Shown: piece after piece, positions 9,060 through 17,814 of the stretch
How positions within the stretch are numbered: the first letter of the stretch is position 1
How the letters are laid out: every line of letters starts with the position of its first letter
Assembly (NCBI GenBank): GCA_014584315.1
Contig: JACTNA010000006.1
Coordinates: forward strand, 62,001-126,000
Direction of reading: 5' to 3'
DNA from: Planctomycetota bacterium
Lineage (GTDB): Bacteria; Planctomycetota; Phycisphaerae; Phycisphaerales; UBA1924
Length of the DNA stretch: 64,000 nucleotides
Position numbers and translations under genes: made by a program
The notes under the pieces: model-generated
Told to the model about the DNA's origin: nothing
Database searches by the model: none
Seen by the model: only the letters and a program-made list of their open reading frames with translations

Positions 9060-9065
9060 ATGGTA
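9060..9065 (-). promoter_or_regulatory. -10 box of the oxidoreductase gene (leaderless type)
   Basis: Minus-strand TACCAT ends 9 bases before the ATG at 9050. Confidence 0.4.
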
Positions 9066-9091
9066 CCGGCACAGGCGAGAACCGTGCGGCG

Positions 9092-9097
9092 TACAAT
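9092..9097 (+). promoter_or_regulatory. -10 box of rnpB
   Basis: TACAAT sits 7 bases before the predicted 5' end of RNase P RNA at 9105. The -35 is not evident. Confidence 0.55.
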
Positions 9098-9104
9098 CGG
9101 TGCA

Positions 9105-9546
9105 GGCGTGGCGGCGCGGCCGCGGACCCGCCGGGAGGCGCGTCCGAGGAAAGTCCGAGCACGGCAGAGCACGGTGGTGGGCAACACCCACCCGCCCCCC
9201 GGTCCGGGGCGAGGGACAGTGCCACAGAGAACAGACCGCCGATGGCCGGGTTTCGATCCGGCACAGGCAAGGGTGAAACGGTGCGGTAAGAGCGCACCGC
9301 CCGGACGGCGACGCCCGGGGCACGGCAAACCCCGCCGCGTGCAAGCCCAAGCAGTTCCCGCCCCGCGAGGGGACGCCCGGCTCGGGCGGAAGGGAACGGG
9401 TCGGGCGCTCGGGCCATGTGGCCCGGACCGCGTCGGCAACGGCGCGGCGAGAGAAATGGCCGCGGCCCGCGGCAGGCGCGCACCAGCCCCCGTCAAGGCA
9501 CGCGCGAACCGCCGACGGGCACAGAACTCGGCTTACCAGCCACGCC
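9105..9546 (+). ncRNA. rnpB: RNase P RNA (class A)
   Basis: The catalytic RNA of ribonuclease P, which removes tRNA 5' leaders. The universally conserved 5' core GAGGAAAGTCCG is at 9146-9157 and the matching 3' core ACAGAACTCGGCTTAC at 9521-9536. The ends pair as helix P1: GGCGTGGC (9105-9112) with GCCACGCC (9539-9546). Internal conserved elements include AGTGCCACAGAGAA and GGGTGAAACGGTGCGGTAAG. The length of about 442 nt is at the long end for bacteria. A strong hairpin terminator follows. The apparent reading frames across this region are not genes. Confidence 0.95.
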
Positions 9547-9557
9547 GGACCGTTTGG

Positions 9558-9595
9558 CGCGGGCCTCTGCGAGAGCGGAGGCCCGCGGCCTTTCT
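9558..9595 (+). terminator. Rho-independent terminator of rnpB
   Basis: A 10-bp GC-rich stem (9558-9567 with 9578-9587) with a 10-base loop, followed by GCCTTTCT. It lies between rnpB and the convergent HNH gene and could serve both. Confidence 0.75.
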
Positions 9596-9606
9596 AGACG
9601 TCGAGC

Positions 9607-10461
9607 CTACTCGATGATCAGTGGAATCTTCATCGCGTCGATCTGTCGCCAGTCGATCACAGAAGCAGAATCGGGCAAGTCAGTTCGTGCGTACATGCCA
9701 TGCCATGGACGGATATGCGATGTCACAGAGCGAGACCACGCGAACACCCCGGGGTACGCCAGCGCCCAAAAACACATGTAGGCGCGAGTTTTGCGATTGC
9801 CTCTGCCAAACCATACGCAACGGTAGCACAATTTGCGACCCCATGCGTCGATGCCATCCCATCGGTCATGGACAATCGATGCGTCCACAGTCCCCATGAT
9901 GATGTTGCTGTCCTGTTCCTGTTGGTAAAGTAGCTTCACTCGATCGACGGACTTTCCGAGGGTCAATCCGGGAACCGGAGGCAACACCCTCGATGGGTTC
10001 TGGTCATCAACATACTCATTGTAGAGCGCCAGGTGCATCCCGCGCACCCAAGTCCAGACGCCGTGTTGGGCGCTTGCGATATCCTTGAAAGCGGGCACGG
10101 GAGGGAGTCCATTGGCGACAGTCAGCAATCCGAACTTGCCTCGCATCGCAGCCAAGTCGCTATGGCGCCAAGTGTCTGGCGGCTCGGCGTTAATTCGTTG
10201 CAGTTGCTTGATGAACGTATCGCGTTCGCGTTTCTGGCGAGCTTCGCATCGGGCATGAACCCACAGCTCGACAGCCCATCTGTCCGCCGCGTTAGCGGGC
10301 GGTGGACCCAAGAGGGACCGAGGCACAACATGCTCACCGGACAACTCACGCTTCCAGCCACGTGTCGATCGACTTGGGAGATGGCGTCCACAGAGGTAGC
10401 AAAGTGAAGCGAGTCTTCGACGATCGTTCATCGCTTTCTGTGACAGGATTCGCTGGGGCAT
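9607..10461 (-). CDS. HNH-endonuclease-like protein in a lower-GC patch
   Basis: 284 residues. Near the N-terminus CYLCGRHL (CxxC) is followed by SGEHVVPRSLLG, resembling the zinc-binding and first catalytic part of HNH nucleases. HARCEARQKRERD has Glu where many HNH proteins have the Asn. The remaining 200 residues are not recognised. Sampled lines of the gene are about 50-57% GC against roughly 68-70% around it, and codon use is visibly different, which suggests horizontal acquisition. The start at 10461 is favoured by a TACAGT box 8 bases upstream; an in-frame ATG at 10431 is the alternative. It may be a nuclease of a defence or mobile system, but no partner gene is adjacent. Confidence 0.55.
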   Translation of the reverse strand: MPQRILSQKAMNDRRRLASLCYLCGRHLPSRSTRGWKRELSGEHVVPRSLLGPPPANAADRWAVELWVHARCEARQKRERDTFIKQLQRINAEPPDTWRHSDLAAMRGKFGLLTVANGLPPVPAFKDIASAQHGVWTWVRGMHLALYNEYVDDQNPSRVLPPVPGLTLGKSVDRVKLLYQQEQDSNIIMGTVDASIVHDRWDGIDAWGRKLCYRCVWFGRGNRKTRAYMCFWALAYPGVFAWSRSVTSHIRPWHGMYARTDLPDSASVIDWRQIDAMKIPLIIE

Positions 10462-10469
10462 TCGTCAGT

Positions 10470-10475
10470 ACTGTA
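10470..10475 (-). promoter_or_regulatory. -10 box of the HNH gene (leaderless type)
   Basis: Minus-strand TACAGT ends 8 bases before the ATG at 10461. Confidence 0.45.
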
Positions 10476-10506
10476 CTCCATCGGTTGGTTTGTACCCGCA
10501 ACTCGA

Positions 10507-11295
10507 TCACCTGCTCACTACAGCCCTTCCCACCACCAGCACGATGAAACTCGCGTCCACCTCGTCGCCGCTCTGGAGGGGCGTCGCGTAAACGTTGCCC
10601 TCGTCGTCCACCGCGTCGGGGACGTGGTCGTGGACCTCCGTTGCCGCGAACCCGGCCTCGATCATCGCGTCGCGCAGTTCGGGGACGCTCCACAGCCGCC
10701 ACCGGTAGATGAAGGCGTCGTGCATCGTCTGCTCGACCTCGCCCGCGCGGTCCACGCGGAAGTGCAGGGCGTTGACGACCATCCCGGTGAGGGGGTCGGC
10801 CTCGCGCTGTTCCCAGGTGTATCGCACGCGACGGCCGTCGTCGGTCCAGTGGTCGCGTTCGACGCTGCCGACGAGGAAGGCCGTCTCGCCGCCGTAGGTG
10901 TCGCAGACGAAGACGCCGCCGGGGTTGAGGCGCGAGCGAGCGTGGCGCAGGTACGCCAGCAGTTCCGCCCGCGAGTGCAGTTCACCGATGGAGAAGTTGC
11001 CGACGAAAATGGCGTCCGCGTCGTGCTGGCCGGGGCGTGACGCCGTTCGCACGTCGCCGACGATCTTCAGCACGCGCGGGTCGTCGGGGCGTGTGTGGAG
11101 CGTCTCGGCGTCGTGGTCAACGGCGATCGCTCGCCCGCCCTCGACCCGCTCCACCCAGAGATGCGAGAGCGCGGCCGTGCCGGCGAAGTCCTCGCCCAGC
11201 ACGCGCGGCTCGCCGCCGTGGACGACGCGCAGCAGCGGCACCGCGTGCCTCGGCGACTGGACGCAGAGTTCGTAGAGGTCGTGGCGGGTGAGCAT
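10507..11295 (-). CDS. Class I SAM-dependent methyltransferase
   Basis: 262 residues. SAM-binding motif I is VLGEDFAGTAALS. An acidic motif II (AIAVDHD) and AIFVGNFSIGELHS follow in the right order, and LNPGGVFVCDTYGG is the usual post-motif III strand and loop. The substrate cannot be read from the sequence. It is the last gene of a three-gene same-strand group with an ABC-type permease and ATPase (32 bases downstream of the permease), so it may be co-transcribed with them, though it has no clear Shine-Dalgarno. Confidence 0.8.
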   Translation of the reverse strand: MLTRHDLYELCVQSPRHAVPLLRVVHGGEPRVLGEDFAGTAALSHLWVERVEGGRAIAVDHDAETLHTRPDDPRVLKIVGDVRTASRPGQHDADAIFVGNFSIGELHSRAELLAYLRHARSRLNPGGVFVCDTYGGETAFLVGSVERDHWTDDGRRVRYTWEQREADPLTGMVVNALHFRVDRAGEVEQTMHDAFIYRWRLWSVPELRDAMIEAGFAATEVHDHVPDAVDDEGNVYATPLQSGDEVDASFIVLVVGRAVVSR

Positions 11296-11326
11296 GGCGA
11301 CAGTGGACAGTGGGGGTCGAGACGGG

Positions 11327-12718
11327 TCAGGCCATCCGGACCCAGCGGATCAGCGTCCGGAAGTTCGGCGGCTTGCCGAACATGAGCAGCCCGACGCGGA
11401 AGACCTTGGCCGCGGCCCAGACGGACAGATACGCCCCGATCGCGCTCACGCCGATCGAGAGGAGAACCTGCCAGGTCGGGATCTCCTGCGCCTGGGTGCT
11501 CGTCAGGCGCATGACCATCGCGAACGGGCTCATGGGCGGGACGAGGCTCAGCACGACGGCCAGCGTCGAGTTCGGATCGCGCGTGATCGGCAGCCAGAGG
11601 ATGTAGGGCAGCATCACCACGATCATGACCGGCCCCATGAGCGACTGCGCCTCGCGCAGTTCGTTCACCGCGCTCCCGACGGCTGCCATGAAGGAAGCGA
11701 GCATCAGGTACGCCAGCACGAAGAACACGAACAGGTACAGCAGTTTGACCGGCCCGATGAGGTCGGTCAGGCCGAAGACGGCCAGCGCGCCCGTGCCCAG
11801 GCCCGTGTACACGAACAGCAGGACGAACCCGACCGCCATCTGCCCAAGAATCTTCCCCGTCATCAACTGCATGGGCGAGACCGCGCTGAGCAGCACCTCG
11901 ACCACGCGGCTGGACTTCTCCTCAACGGTGGTGGTCAGGAGATACTGCCCGCCGACCATCGCCGAGATCATGAGGAGCAGGATGAAGCCGAAGGGCAGCA
12001 TCGCGGTCAGCCCTTCGGTGGAAGAGCGTTCGCCGGTGGCGGTGATCTCCCTGGTCTCGGGGGCCGCGATGCTCGTCAGTCGCCGGATCTCCTCGGGGGA
12101 GTACCCGTTCACGCGGTAGCGCTCCTGAAGGATCGCGGCGTTCAGGCCGGCTCGCAGGTCGCCGATGACCCGGTCGTCGAGTTTCGGGCGGACGAAGAGT
12201 TCGTAGCCGCCGAACGCCCTGGCGTCGGGAGCGAGCGTGATCGCGTCTGGCGCAATGACGGCGATCGCCAGCCGGCGCTGGTCGCCCGCCGTGGGGATGA
12301 GCAGGTTCTTCTCGGCATCGAGATCGGCGTCGTGGGGCAACGGCACGACGTGGAACATCGGTGCGCTGCCCAGCGCAGCCGCGAGCGCGGCCTCGGTCGA
12401 GCCGGCTGGGGACGCGCCCGGGCCGAGCGGGCTGAGTTGCTCCATCTGCTCCGCGGCCGCCTTCGCCGTGCGTTCTCTCCGCTGCGAGACGGCTTCCTGC
12501 GAGAGTTCCCGTTCGACCGCCGGCATGAGCGAGCCGGACCGGTCCAGCACGGCGACTTCCCCTTCGACCGTCGGCCCCTTGGCCGACATCGTCAGCATCA
12601 CGATGACGGGGATCATCGCGATGAACGCCAGGGGCACCACCACCGCGCCGATGATGAACCCCTTGGTCAGGGCGGTCGAGACGAACTCCCGCCACGCCAC
12701 GGCGAGCACGCGATTCAT
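11327..12718 (-). CDS. ABC-2 type transporter permease (NatB-like)
   Basis: 463 residues. One N-terminal transmembrane helix (about 20-45) is followed by a large extracytoplasmic domain (about 50-250) and then about five C-terminal helices. This is the layout of NatB/ABC-2 permeases used for sodium, drug or polymer export. The start overlaps the stop of the ATPase gene by 4 bases (ATGA), and a GGGGAGGGG Shine-Dalgarno lies upstream, so expression is coupled. The exported substrate is unknown. Confidence 0.85.
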   Translation of the reverse strand: MNRVLAVAWREFVSTALTKGFIIGAVVVPLAFIAMIPVIVMLTMSAKGPTVEGEVAVLDRSGSLMPAVERELSQEAVSQRRERTAKAAAEQMEQLSPLGPGASPAGSTEAALAAALGSAPMFHVVPLPHDADLDAEKNLLIPTAGDQRRLAIAVIAPDAITLAPDARAFGGYELFVRPKLDDRVIGDLRAGLNAAILQERYRVNGYSPEEIRRLTSIAAPETREITATGERSSTEGLTAMLPFGFILLLMISAMVGGQYLLTTTVEEKSSRVVEVLLSAVSPMQLMTGKILGQMAVGFVLLFVYTGLGTGALAVFGLTDLIGPVKLLYLFVFFVLAYLMLASFMAAVGSAVNELREAQSLMGPVMIVVMLPYILWLPITRDPNSTLAVVLSLVPPMSPFAMVMRLTSTQAQEIPTWQVLLSIGVSAIGAYLSVWAAAKVFRVGLLMFGKPPNFRTLIRWVRMA

Positions 12719-13701
12719 CGGTCCCCCTCCCCGGCCGCGACGGCCTCCGCCTCGCCCCGCAACTCCGCCCGCAGCGCGGCCTCATCGCCGTTCGTCGCGG
12801 TCCCCTGCACGATCTCGATGAATACGTCCTCGAGCGTCGGACGCCGCAACTCGATCCGGGAGACCGGCGCGGCCTGGACGATCGCCCGGATGGCCGCGTG
12901 CGGGTCGTGCCCGTGCTCGAGCGAGACTTCCAACGCTCCGTCCACGCGGGATACTGATCGCACGCCGCCGACGCCCGACAGCACAATCTCGGCCGAACCG
13001 TCGAGCGGCTCGACCAGCAGCGTGTGGGGGTCGAATCTGGCCTTGATCTCGGGGAGACTCGCGTCCAGCACTTTCCGGCCCTTGTTGATCATCACGATGT
13101 GCTCACAGATCTGCTCGGCCTGCGGCATGACGTGCGTCGAGAAGATCACGGTGCGCCCGGCCGCGTGCTGCTCGCGGATCAGGTCGCGCAGGAGCCGGGT
13201 GTTCACCGGATCCAGGCCGCTGAAGGGTTCGTCGAAGATCAGGAGTTCCGGCTCGTGCAGCACAGCGGAGATGAACTGGACCTTCTGCTGCATGCCCTTG
13301 GAGAGTTCCTCGCAGCGCTTGCGTTCGCAGTCGGCCAGGTCCATCCGCTCCAGCCAGGCGCGAACCTTCGCGTCCAGTCCCCGCCCCGGCACGCCCTTGA
13401 GCCGTCCCATGTGGCGGAGGAAGGCCCCGACCCGCATCTTCTTGTAGACGCCGCGCTCCTCGGGCAGGTAGCCGATGCGGTCCTTGCTCTCGACCGCCGA
13501 CGGCCTGCCCAGGACGGACAACTGGCCGGCGTCGGGGAAGAGGATGGACATGACCATGCGGATGGTGGTGGTCTTGCCCGCTCCGTTCGGCCCGATGAAC
13601 CCGTAGAGCGCGCCCCGGGGCACGGTCAGGTTCATGTCGATGACGGCCTGCTTGGGGCCGAACGACTTGCTCACGCCCCGCATCACGATGGCATCGGTCA
13701 C
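12715..13701 (-). CDS. ABC transporter ATP-binding protein (NatA-like)
   Basis: 328 residues. Walker A (GPNGAGKTTT), Q-loop region, signature (LSKGMQQK), Walker B with catalytic Glu (LLIFDEPFSGLDP) and H-loop (STHVM) are all present in order. A C-terminal extension of about 90 residues after the nucleotide-binding domain ends in RPTLEDVFIEIVQ, typical of ABC-2 exporter ATPases. The GTG at 13701 has a GGGG Shine-Dalgarno; an upstream in-frame GTG at 13740 would add 13 residues and has no ribosome site. It forms an exporter with the overlapping permease gene. Confidence 0.9.
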   Translation of the reverse strand: MTDAIVMRGVSKSFGPKQAVIDMNLTVPRGALYGFIGPNGAGKTTTIRMVMSILFPDAGQLSVLGRPSAVESKDRIGYLPEERGVYKKMRVGAFLRHMGRLKGVPGRGLDAKVRAWLERMDLADCERKRCEELSKGMQQKVQFISAVLHEPELLIFDEPFSGLDPVNTRLLRDLIREQHAAGRTVIFSTHVMPQAEQICEHIVMINKGRKVLDASLPEIKARFDPHTLLVEPLDGSAEIVLSGVGGVRSVSRVDGALEVSLEHGHDPHAAIRAIVQAAPVSRIELRRPTLEDVFIEIVQGTATNGDEAALRAELRGEAEAVAAGEGDR

Positions 13702-13801
13702 GACCACCCCTTTCGCCTGCTGTCGGTCCTCGGGCCGCACGATTATTGCGGGTCGCCCTGCCGCCGTTTCACCGGTCTGCGATCGTCGCGGCCCCGGAGG
13801 C

Positions 13802-13807
13802 TATCGT
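13802..13807 (+). promoter_or_regulatory. -10 box of prfA (leaderless type)
   Basis: TATCGT ends 7 bases before the ATG at 13815; no Shine-Dalgarno. Confidence 0.5.
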
Positions 13808-13814
13808 GGGCGCG

Positions 13815-14909
13815 ATGACCGGACCCGACGCCCTCTCCGAAGCCATCATGGCCCGGCTCGATGCGATGGACGCCGAGTACGAGGCGATCGAGCGCGCTCT
13901 GGCGGATCCCGGCACGGCGGGCGATCACCGGGCCGCGCGCGATCTCTCCATCCGGCGTGCCGCGCTCGCGCCGACGGTGGAGGCCTACCGCCGCTGGCGG
14001 ACGCTTCGGGTCGAGGTGGACGACCTCCGTCGGGCGATCGAAGCGGATGACGCCGAACTCGCCGCGTTGGCCCAGGAGGAACTGCCGCTCGTGGAGGGCG
14101 AAGCCGCCGCCTTGGCCGACCGGGTGAAGACCCTTCTCGTCGGCGCGGAGGACCGGCGAGTCGGCTCGGTGATGCTCGAGATCCGCGCGGGCACAGGAGG
14201 CGACGAGGCGGGCCTGTGGGCGCGCGACCTGCTGTCGGTATACGAAAGACACGCGCAGCGCCGCGGTTGGGTCTTTGAGCCGCTCGACGTCGTCGCCGAT
14301 CCGTCAGTGGGGGGGGTGCGTTCGGCCGTGGTCAACATCCGAGGAGAAGGCGTGTGGTCGGACCTCTCGTTCGAGGCCGGCGTCCACTCGGTCAAGCGGG
14401 TGCCCGCGACGGAGAGCCAGGGCCGCATCCACACTTCGACCGCGACGGTCGCCGTGCTGCCCGAGCCGGAGGAGGTGGAGGTGAGAATCGATTGGGCGAG
14501 GGACGTGCAGGAGCACGTGACGACGGCGCAGGGGCCGGGCGGGCAGAATGTGAACAAGGTCGCCACGGCCGTCCACCTCGTGCATATCCCCACCGGCGTC
14601 GAGGTGCGGATGCAGGAGTCGAAGAGCCAGCACCAGAATCGCGAGCGGGCACGGCGGCTGCTCGCGGCGAGGGTGCATGAGATCGAGCGCCGGCGGGTCG
14701 AGGCCGAGCGGTCCGCGGAGCGGCGCGGCCAGATCGGCGCGGGCGAACGCTCCGAGAAGATCCGCGTCTATCGGTTCCAGGACAACATCGTCGCCGACCA
14801 GCGACTGGACCAGAAGTTCAATCTGCGCGAAGTCCTGGCCGGGGACCTCGATCCGCTGTTCGCGGCCCTCCAGGAGCGTCGTACGGCCGAGCGGCTGGCG
14901 TCTTTCTGA
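13815..14909 (+). CDS. prfA: Peptide chain release factor 1
   Basis: 364 residues, the normal length (about 360). RF1 reads UAA and UAG stop codons and triggers peptide release on the ribosome. The stop-codon recognition tripeptide PAT is present in RVPATESQGRIHTST. The catalytic GGQ is in QGPGGQNVNK, whose Gln is normally methylated by PrmC. The downstream HLPTG-type motif is HIPTGVEVRMQ. The helical N-terminal domain is complete. prmC is not adjacent. The ATG at 13815 was chosen for the family start and the -10 box just upstream. Confidence 0.95.
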   Translation: MTGPDALSEAIMARLDAMDAEYEAIERALADPGTAGDHRAARDLSIRRAALAPTVEAYRRWRTLRVEVDDLRRAIEADDAELAALAQEELPLVEGEAAALADRVKTLLVGAEDRRVGSVMLEIRAGTGGDEAGLWARDLLSVYERHAQRRGWVFEPLDVVADPSVGGVRSAVVNIRGEGVWSDLSFEAGVHSVKRVPATESQGRIHTSTATVAVLPEPEEVEVRIDWARDVQEHVTTAQGPGGQNVNKVATAVHLVHIPTGVEVRMQESKSQHQNRERARRLLAARVHEIERRRVEAERSAERRGQIGAGERSEKIRVYRFQDNIVADQRLDQKFNLREVLAGDLDPLFAALQERRTAERLASF

Positions 14910-14966
14910 CCGTCACACCGGGGAACGTTCGGTGGTTATGGGCCGCGGCATTCGGTGGCGAGACTC

Positions 14967-14996
14967 TTGTGTCAGGTCCCACATCCGGCGTATGCT
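14967..14996 (+). promoter_or_regulatory. Sigma70-type promoter for the 15021 dockerin gene
   Basis: TTGTGT (14967-14972), an 18-base spacer and TATGCT (14991-14996). It would give a leader of about 18 bases carrying the GGAG ribosome site. Confidence 0.5.
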
Positions 14997-15020
14997 GCTC
15001 GGGTCACCGGAGAACCACCC

Positions 15021-16073
15021 ATGCCGTCGATCCGTCCGTTCGCCGCCTGCGCGGTGTCCTTGGCCGTCGTCTCGGCCTCGCTTGCCCAGAACTATGTCGT
15101 GGTCATCGATCAGTCCGTGAGCGGGCTGGTCGGCTCCGTGTCTTTCACCGCCGATACGAGCGGCACGCTGGTCGGCAACTGGGATCCCGACACCAACCCG
15201 GACGGCACACGGACCAAGCCGGGGCTGTGGGGGTCGTTCGGCGCGACGGAGAACGTGCCGGTCCCTGTGCAGATGGGCCTTGAACTCGCGGGCCCGCTCG
15301 ACACCGAGACCGCCGGCGGCTTCGGGCTGCAACTCGATACGGACGGCGCGACGCTCATGGTCGAGGGGTTTTCGGCCGACTTCCTCGCCGACGGCCCCGC
15401 TTCGATCCCCGCCACCATGTCCTTCTACCCGGAGTCGTTCCGCACGCGCAATCCCGACTCGACCTACATCGGCATCCCCATCGAACTCCCGTTGGGGGAC
15501 CTCTCGATCACCTCGATGGTCGTCGCGCAGACGGAGGACACAGCGGTCGGCGTGCTGACGGAAACCGCGCCCGGTGAGTACGACTTCGCCGTCGTGATCC
15601 CGGCCGTGTTGAACGCCGAGTTCGAACTCCTCGGCACGCCGTATCCGGTCGAGGGCCTGCCGTTCGCGGTGACGCTCGCCGGCACGATCAGCGTCTCAGG
15701 GGACTCGGTCGCGGTCTCCGCCGCGCAGACCATCGAGTTCGAGGACGCGCAGGAGCCGGGCCTCGACCTGCCCGAGTTGCCGCTGGACCTGCCGACCGTG
15801 CTCCCGCCGGGCTATACCGCCCACCTGCTCCTGAACCTGACGCTGGACACCGTCTCGTCAGCTTTGGATGGGACGTTCACGTTCTCGGCCAGCGGCGTGC
15901 AGGCCGCCTGTCCCGCGGACTTCAACGGCGACACCGTCGTCAACACGCTGGACTTCGTGGCGTTTCTCAACGCATTTGTTGCGCAGGACGGCTCGGCCGA
16001 CTTCAACGGCGACACGGTGGTCAACACCATCGACTTTGTCGCCTTCCTCAACGCCTTCGTCGCGGGCTGCTGA
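15021..16073 (+). CDS. Secreted GC-type dockerin domain-anchored protein
   Basis: 350 residues. Signal peptide MPSIRPFAACAVSLAVVSASLAQ is followed by about 270 residues of unrecognised, Thr/Asp/Gly-rich, probably all-beta sequence. A proline-rich linker (DLPELPLDLPTVLPPG) lies at about 250-265. The last 54 residues run from Cys to terminal Gly-Cys and hold two calcium-loop repeats, nearly identical to those of the 4298-5044 protein and differing mainly at T/S and L/I positions. GGAG lies 8 bases before the ATG. The shared C-terminus suggests the same sorting or anchoring route for proteins with unrelated N-terminal domains. Confidence 0.8.
   Translation: MPSIRPFAACAVSLAVVSASLAQNYVVVIDQSVSGLVGSVSFTADTSGTLVGNWDPDTNPDGTRTKPGLWGSFGATENVPVPVQMGLELAGPLDTETAGGFGLQLDTDGATLMVEGFSADFLADGPASIPATMSFYPESFRTRNPDSTYIGIPIELPLGDLSITSMVVAQTEDTAVGVLTETAPGEYDFAVVIPAVLNAEFELLGTPYPVEGLPFAVTLAGTISVSGDSVAVSAAQTIEFEDAQEPGLDLPELPLDLPTVLPPGYTAHLLLNLTLDTVSSALDGTFTFSASGVQAACPADFNGDTVVNTLDFVAFLNAFVAQDGSADFNGDTVVNTIDFVAFLNAFVAGC
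15909..16070 (+). repeat. 54-codon Cys-to-Cys dockerin-like module, copy 3
   Basis: Two tandem DFNGDTVVNT(L/I)DFVAFLNAF units. Exactly 54 codons separate the first Cys and the terminal Cys inclusively, as in copies 1 and 2. Confidence 0.85.
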
Positions 16074-16121
16074 GTCGGCGCACGGCAGAGCCGCTGGGGC
16101 AGGTGGCCGACCTGTCCCCAC

Positions 16122-16127
16122 TACACT
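16122..16127 (+). promoter_or_regulatory. -10 box of aroDE (leaderless type)
   Basis: TACACT ends 6 bases before the GTG at 16134; no Shine-Dalgarno. Confidence 0.5.
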
Positions 16128-16133
16128 GTCCCC

Positions 16134-17789
16134 GTGCCCACGCTCCTGTGCGTCTCCATCCTCGTACCCGATGCCCAGTCGGCCCTCGCCGATGCCGCGG
16201 CGGCGCGCGACCACGGCGCGGATATTGTCGAGTTCCGCGTCGATGCCTGCTTTTCAGGCTCGGGCGATGAAGCCGAGACACTCGACATCCTCCGCCTCGC
16301 CGCCGAGTCCCCGCTGCCCTGCATCATCACCTGCCGACCGACCTGGGAGGGCGGCCATTACGACGGCCCGGAGGACGCCCGCGTCGCACTCTTCGAGCGC
16401 CTCGGCACCGGCGACGCCCCGCCCGCCTACATCGACGCGGAACTCGCCGCGTACACACGATCCGCGAACCTCCGGCAGAAGGTGAACCTCGCGGTCGATC
16501 ATCCGAAGCAGGTGCGGCCCGTCGCCACGCGCCTGATCCTGTCGATGCACGACTTCGACGGGCGCCCCGCCGATCTGTCCCGCCGCCTCGCCGCGATGCG
16601 GGCCGAACCGGCCGCGGCCGTCCACAAGATTGCCTTCCGCGCCCGCTCGCTGCGCGACAACCTGGAGATGTTCGACGTGCTCGCCGAGCGCGATCGCCCG
16701 ACGATCGCTCTTGGCATGGGCGAGTTCGGCCTGATGAGCCGCGTGCTCGCGCCGAAGTTCGGCGGATTCCTCACCTTCGCGAGCCTGCGTCCGCAGGACG
16801 CGACCGCTCCGGGCCAGCCGACGATCCGCGAACTTCTGGACCTGTACCGCTTCCGTTCGGTCACTCGGACCACCGGCGTCTACGGCATCGTCGGCTGGCC
16901 GGTGGGCCACTCGCTCTCGCCGCTGCTCCACAACGCCGGCTTCGAGGCCGTCGGGCACGACGGCGTGTACCTGCCGCTGCCGGTCGCTGTCGCCGAGGGC
17001 GGCGAGGCCGGCTCGTACGAGTCCTTCAAGGCCACGATGCTCGAACTCATCCATCACCCTCGCCTCGACTTTCGCGGCGCGAGCGTGACTATCCCCCACA
17101 AGGAGAACCTTGCCCGTCTCGCGGATGAACAGGGCTGGGAGGCCGACACCGACACAAGCGCCTGCGGCGCGGCCAACACGCTGATCGTCGAACGAGCGAG
17201 CGACGGCAGGCTCGCTCGCATTCGAGTCGCCAACACGGACGCCCCCGCCGCGGTCACGAGCCTCGCCGACACCCTCGGCGAGATCACCGGCAAGCGCATC
17301 GCCATCCTCGGCGCGGGCGGCGTCGCGCGGGCCATCGCGTTCGCCCTGGCTATGCGCGGCGCGGAGGTCATCGTCTACAACCGCACGCGCGATCGCGCCG
17401 ACGGACTGGCGCAGGCGATTCTCGCTGCGGGCGGCCGCGCGTCCGCCGGGGACTGGGCCGCACTGCCCCACGCCCGGGCGCACGCCTTCGTCAACTGCAC
17501 GCCCGTGGGTATGAAGGGCGGTCCGGACCCGGGCGGCTCGCCGCTCCCCATCCGCGAACTCGCCTCCCGCGCCGGCGACCCGTGCGGCCCGCAGACCGTT
17601 CTGATGGAAACCGTCTACAACCCGGTGCGAACAGCGTTGCTGAACGACGCTCGCGAGGTCGGCTGGCGAGCGATCGACGGCGTGGAGATGTTCGTCCGGC
17701 AGGCGGCGGCCCAGTTCTCGGCATGGACAGGCCGCCCCGCTCCGATGGCGCTCTTTGCCCGTCTCGTCCGCGAGTCGCTCGACCGCTGA
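16134..17789 (+). CDS. aroDE: Bifunctional 3-dehydroquinate dehydratase / shikimate dehydrogenase
   Basis: 551 residues carrying steps 3 and 4 of the shikimate pathway. Residues 1 to about 235 are a type I dehydroquinase: VEFRVDAC, catalytic His in SMHDFDG and Schiff-base Lys in AVHKIAFRARS. From about 245 on is shikimate dehydrogenase: YGIVGWPVGHSLSPLLHN, the catalytic Lys in VTIPHKENL, the NADP loop GAGGVARAIAFAL and a closing GVEMFVRQAAAQF. The order AroD-AroE is the same as in plant and chlamydial fusions. The GTG start has a -10 box immediately upstream. Confidence 0.95.
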   Translation: MPTLLCVSILVPDAQSALADAAAARDHGADIVEFRVDACFSGSGDEAETLDILRLAAESPLPCIITCRPTWEGGHYDGPEDARVALFERLGTGDAPPAYIDAELAAYTRSANLRQKVNLAVDHPKQVRPVATRLILSMHDFDGRPADLSRRLAAMRAEPAAAVHKIAFRARSLRDNLEMFDVLAERDRPTIALGMGEFGLMSRVLAPKFGGFLTFASLRPQDATAPGQPTIRELLDLYRFRSVTRTTGVYGIVGWPVGHSLSPLLHNAGFEAVGHDGVYLPLPVAVAEGGEAGSYESFKATMLELIHHPRLDFRGASVTIPHKENLARLADEQGWEADTDTSACGAANTLIVERASDGRLARIRVANTDAPAAVTSLADTLGEITGKRIAILGAGGVARAIAFALAMRGAEVIVYNRTRDRADGLAQAILAAGGRASAGDWAALPHARAHAFVNCTPVGMKGGPDPGGSPLPIRELASRAGDPCGPQTVLMETVYNPVRTALLNDAREVGWRAIDGVEMFVRQAAAQFSAWTGRPAPMALFARLVRESLDR

Positions 17790-17814
17790 GCGTGCCGCGA
17801 CGAGGAGGCCGACC

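Noticed and set aside
6283..9483. Minus-strand open frame of over 1000 codons
   Set aside because: It runs antisense through gpmI, across the oxidoreductase gene in another frame and through rnpB. The composition is Arg/Ala/Pro-rich with no domain.
9105..9546. Protein-coding frames across 9105-9546
   Set aside because: The region has the conserved core and P1 pairing of RNase P RNA, which explains it fully.
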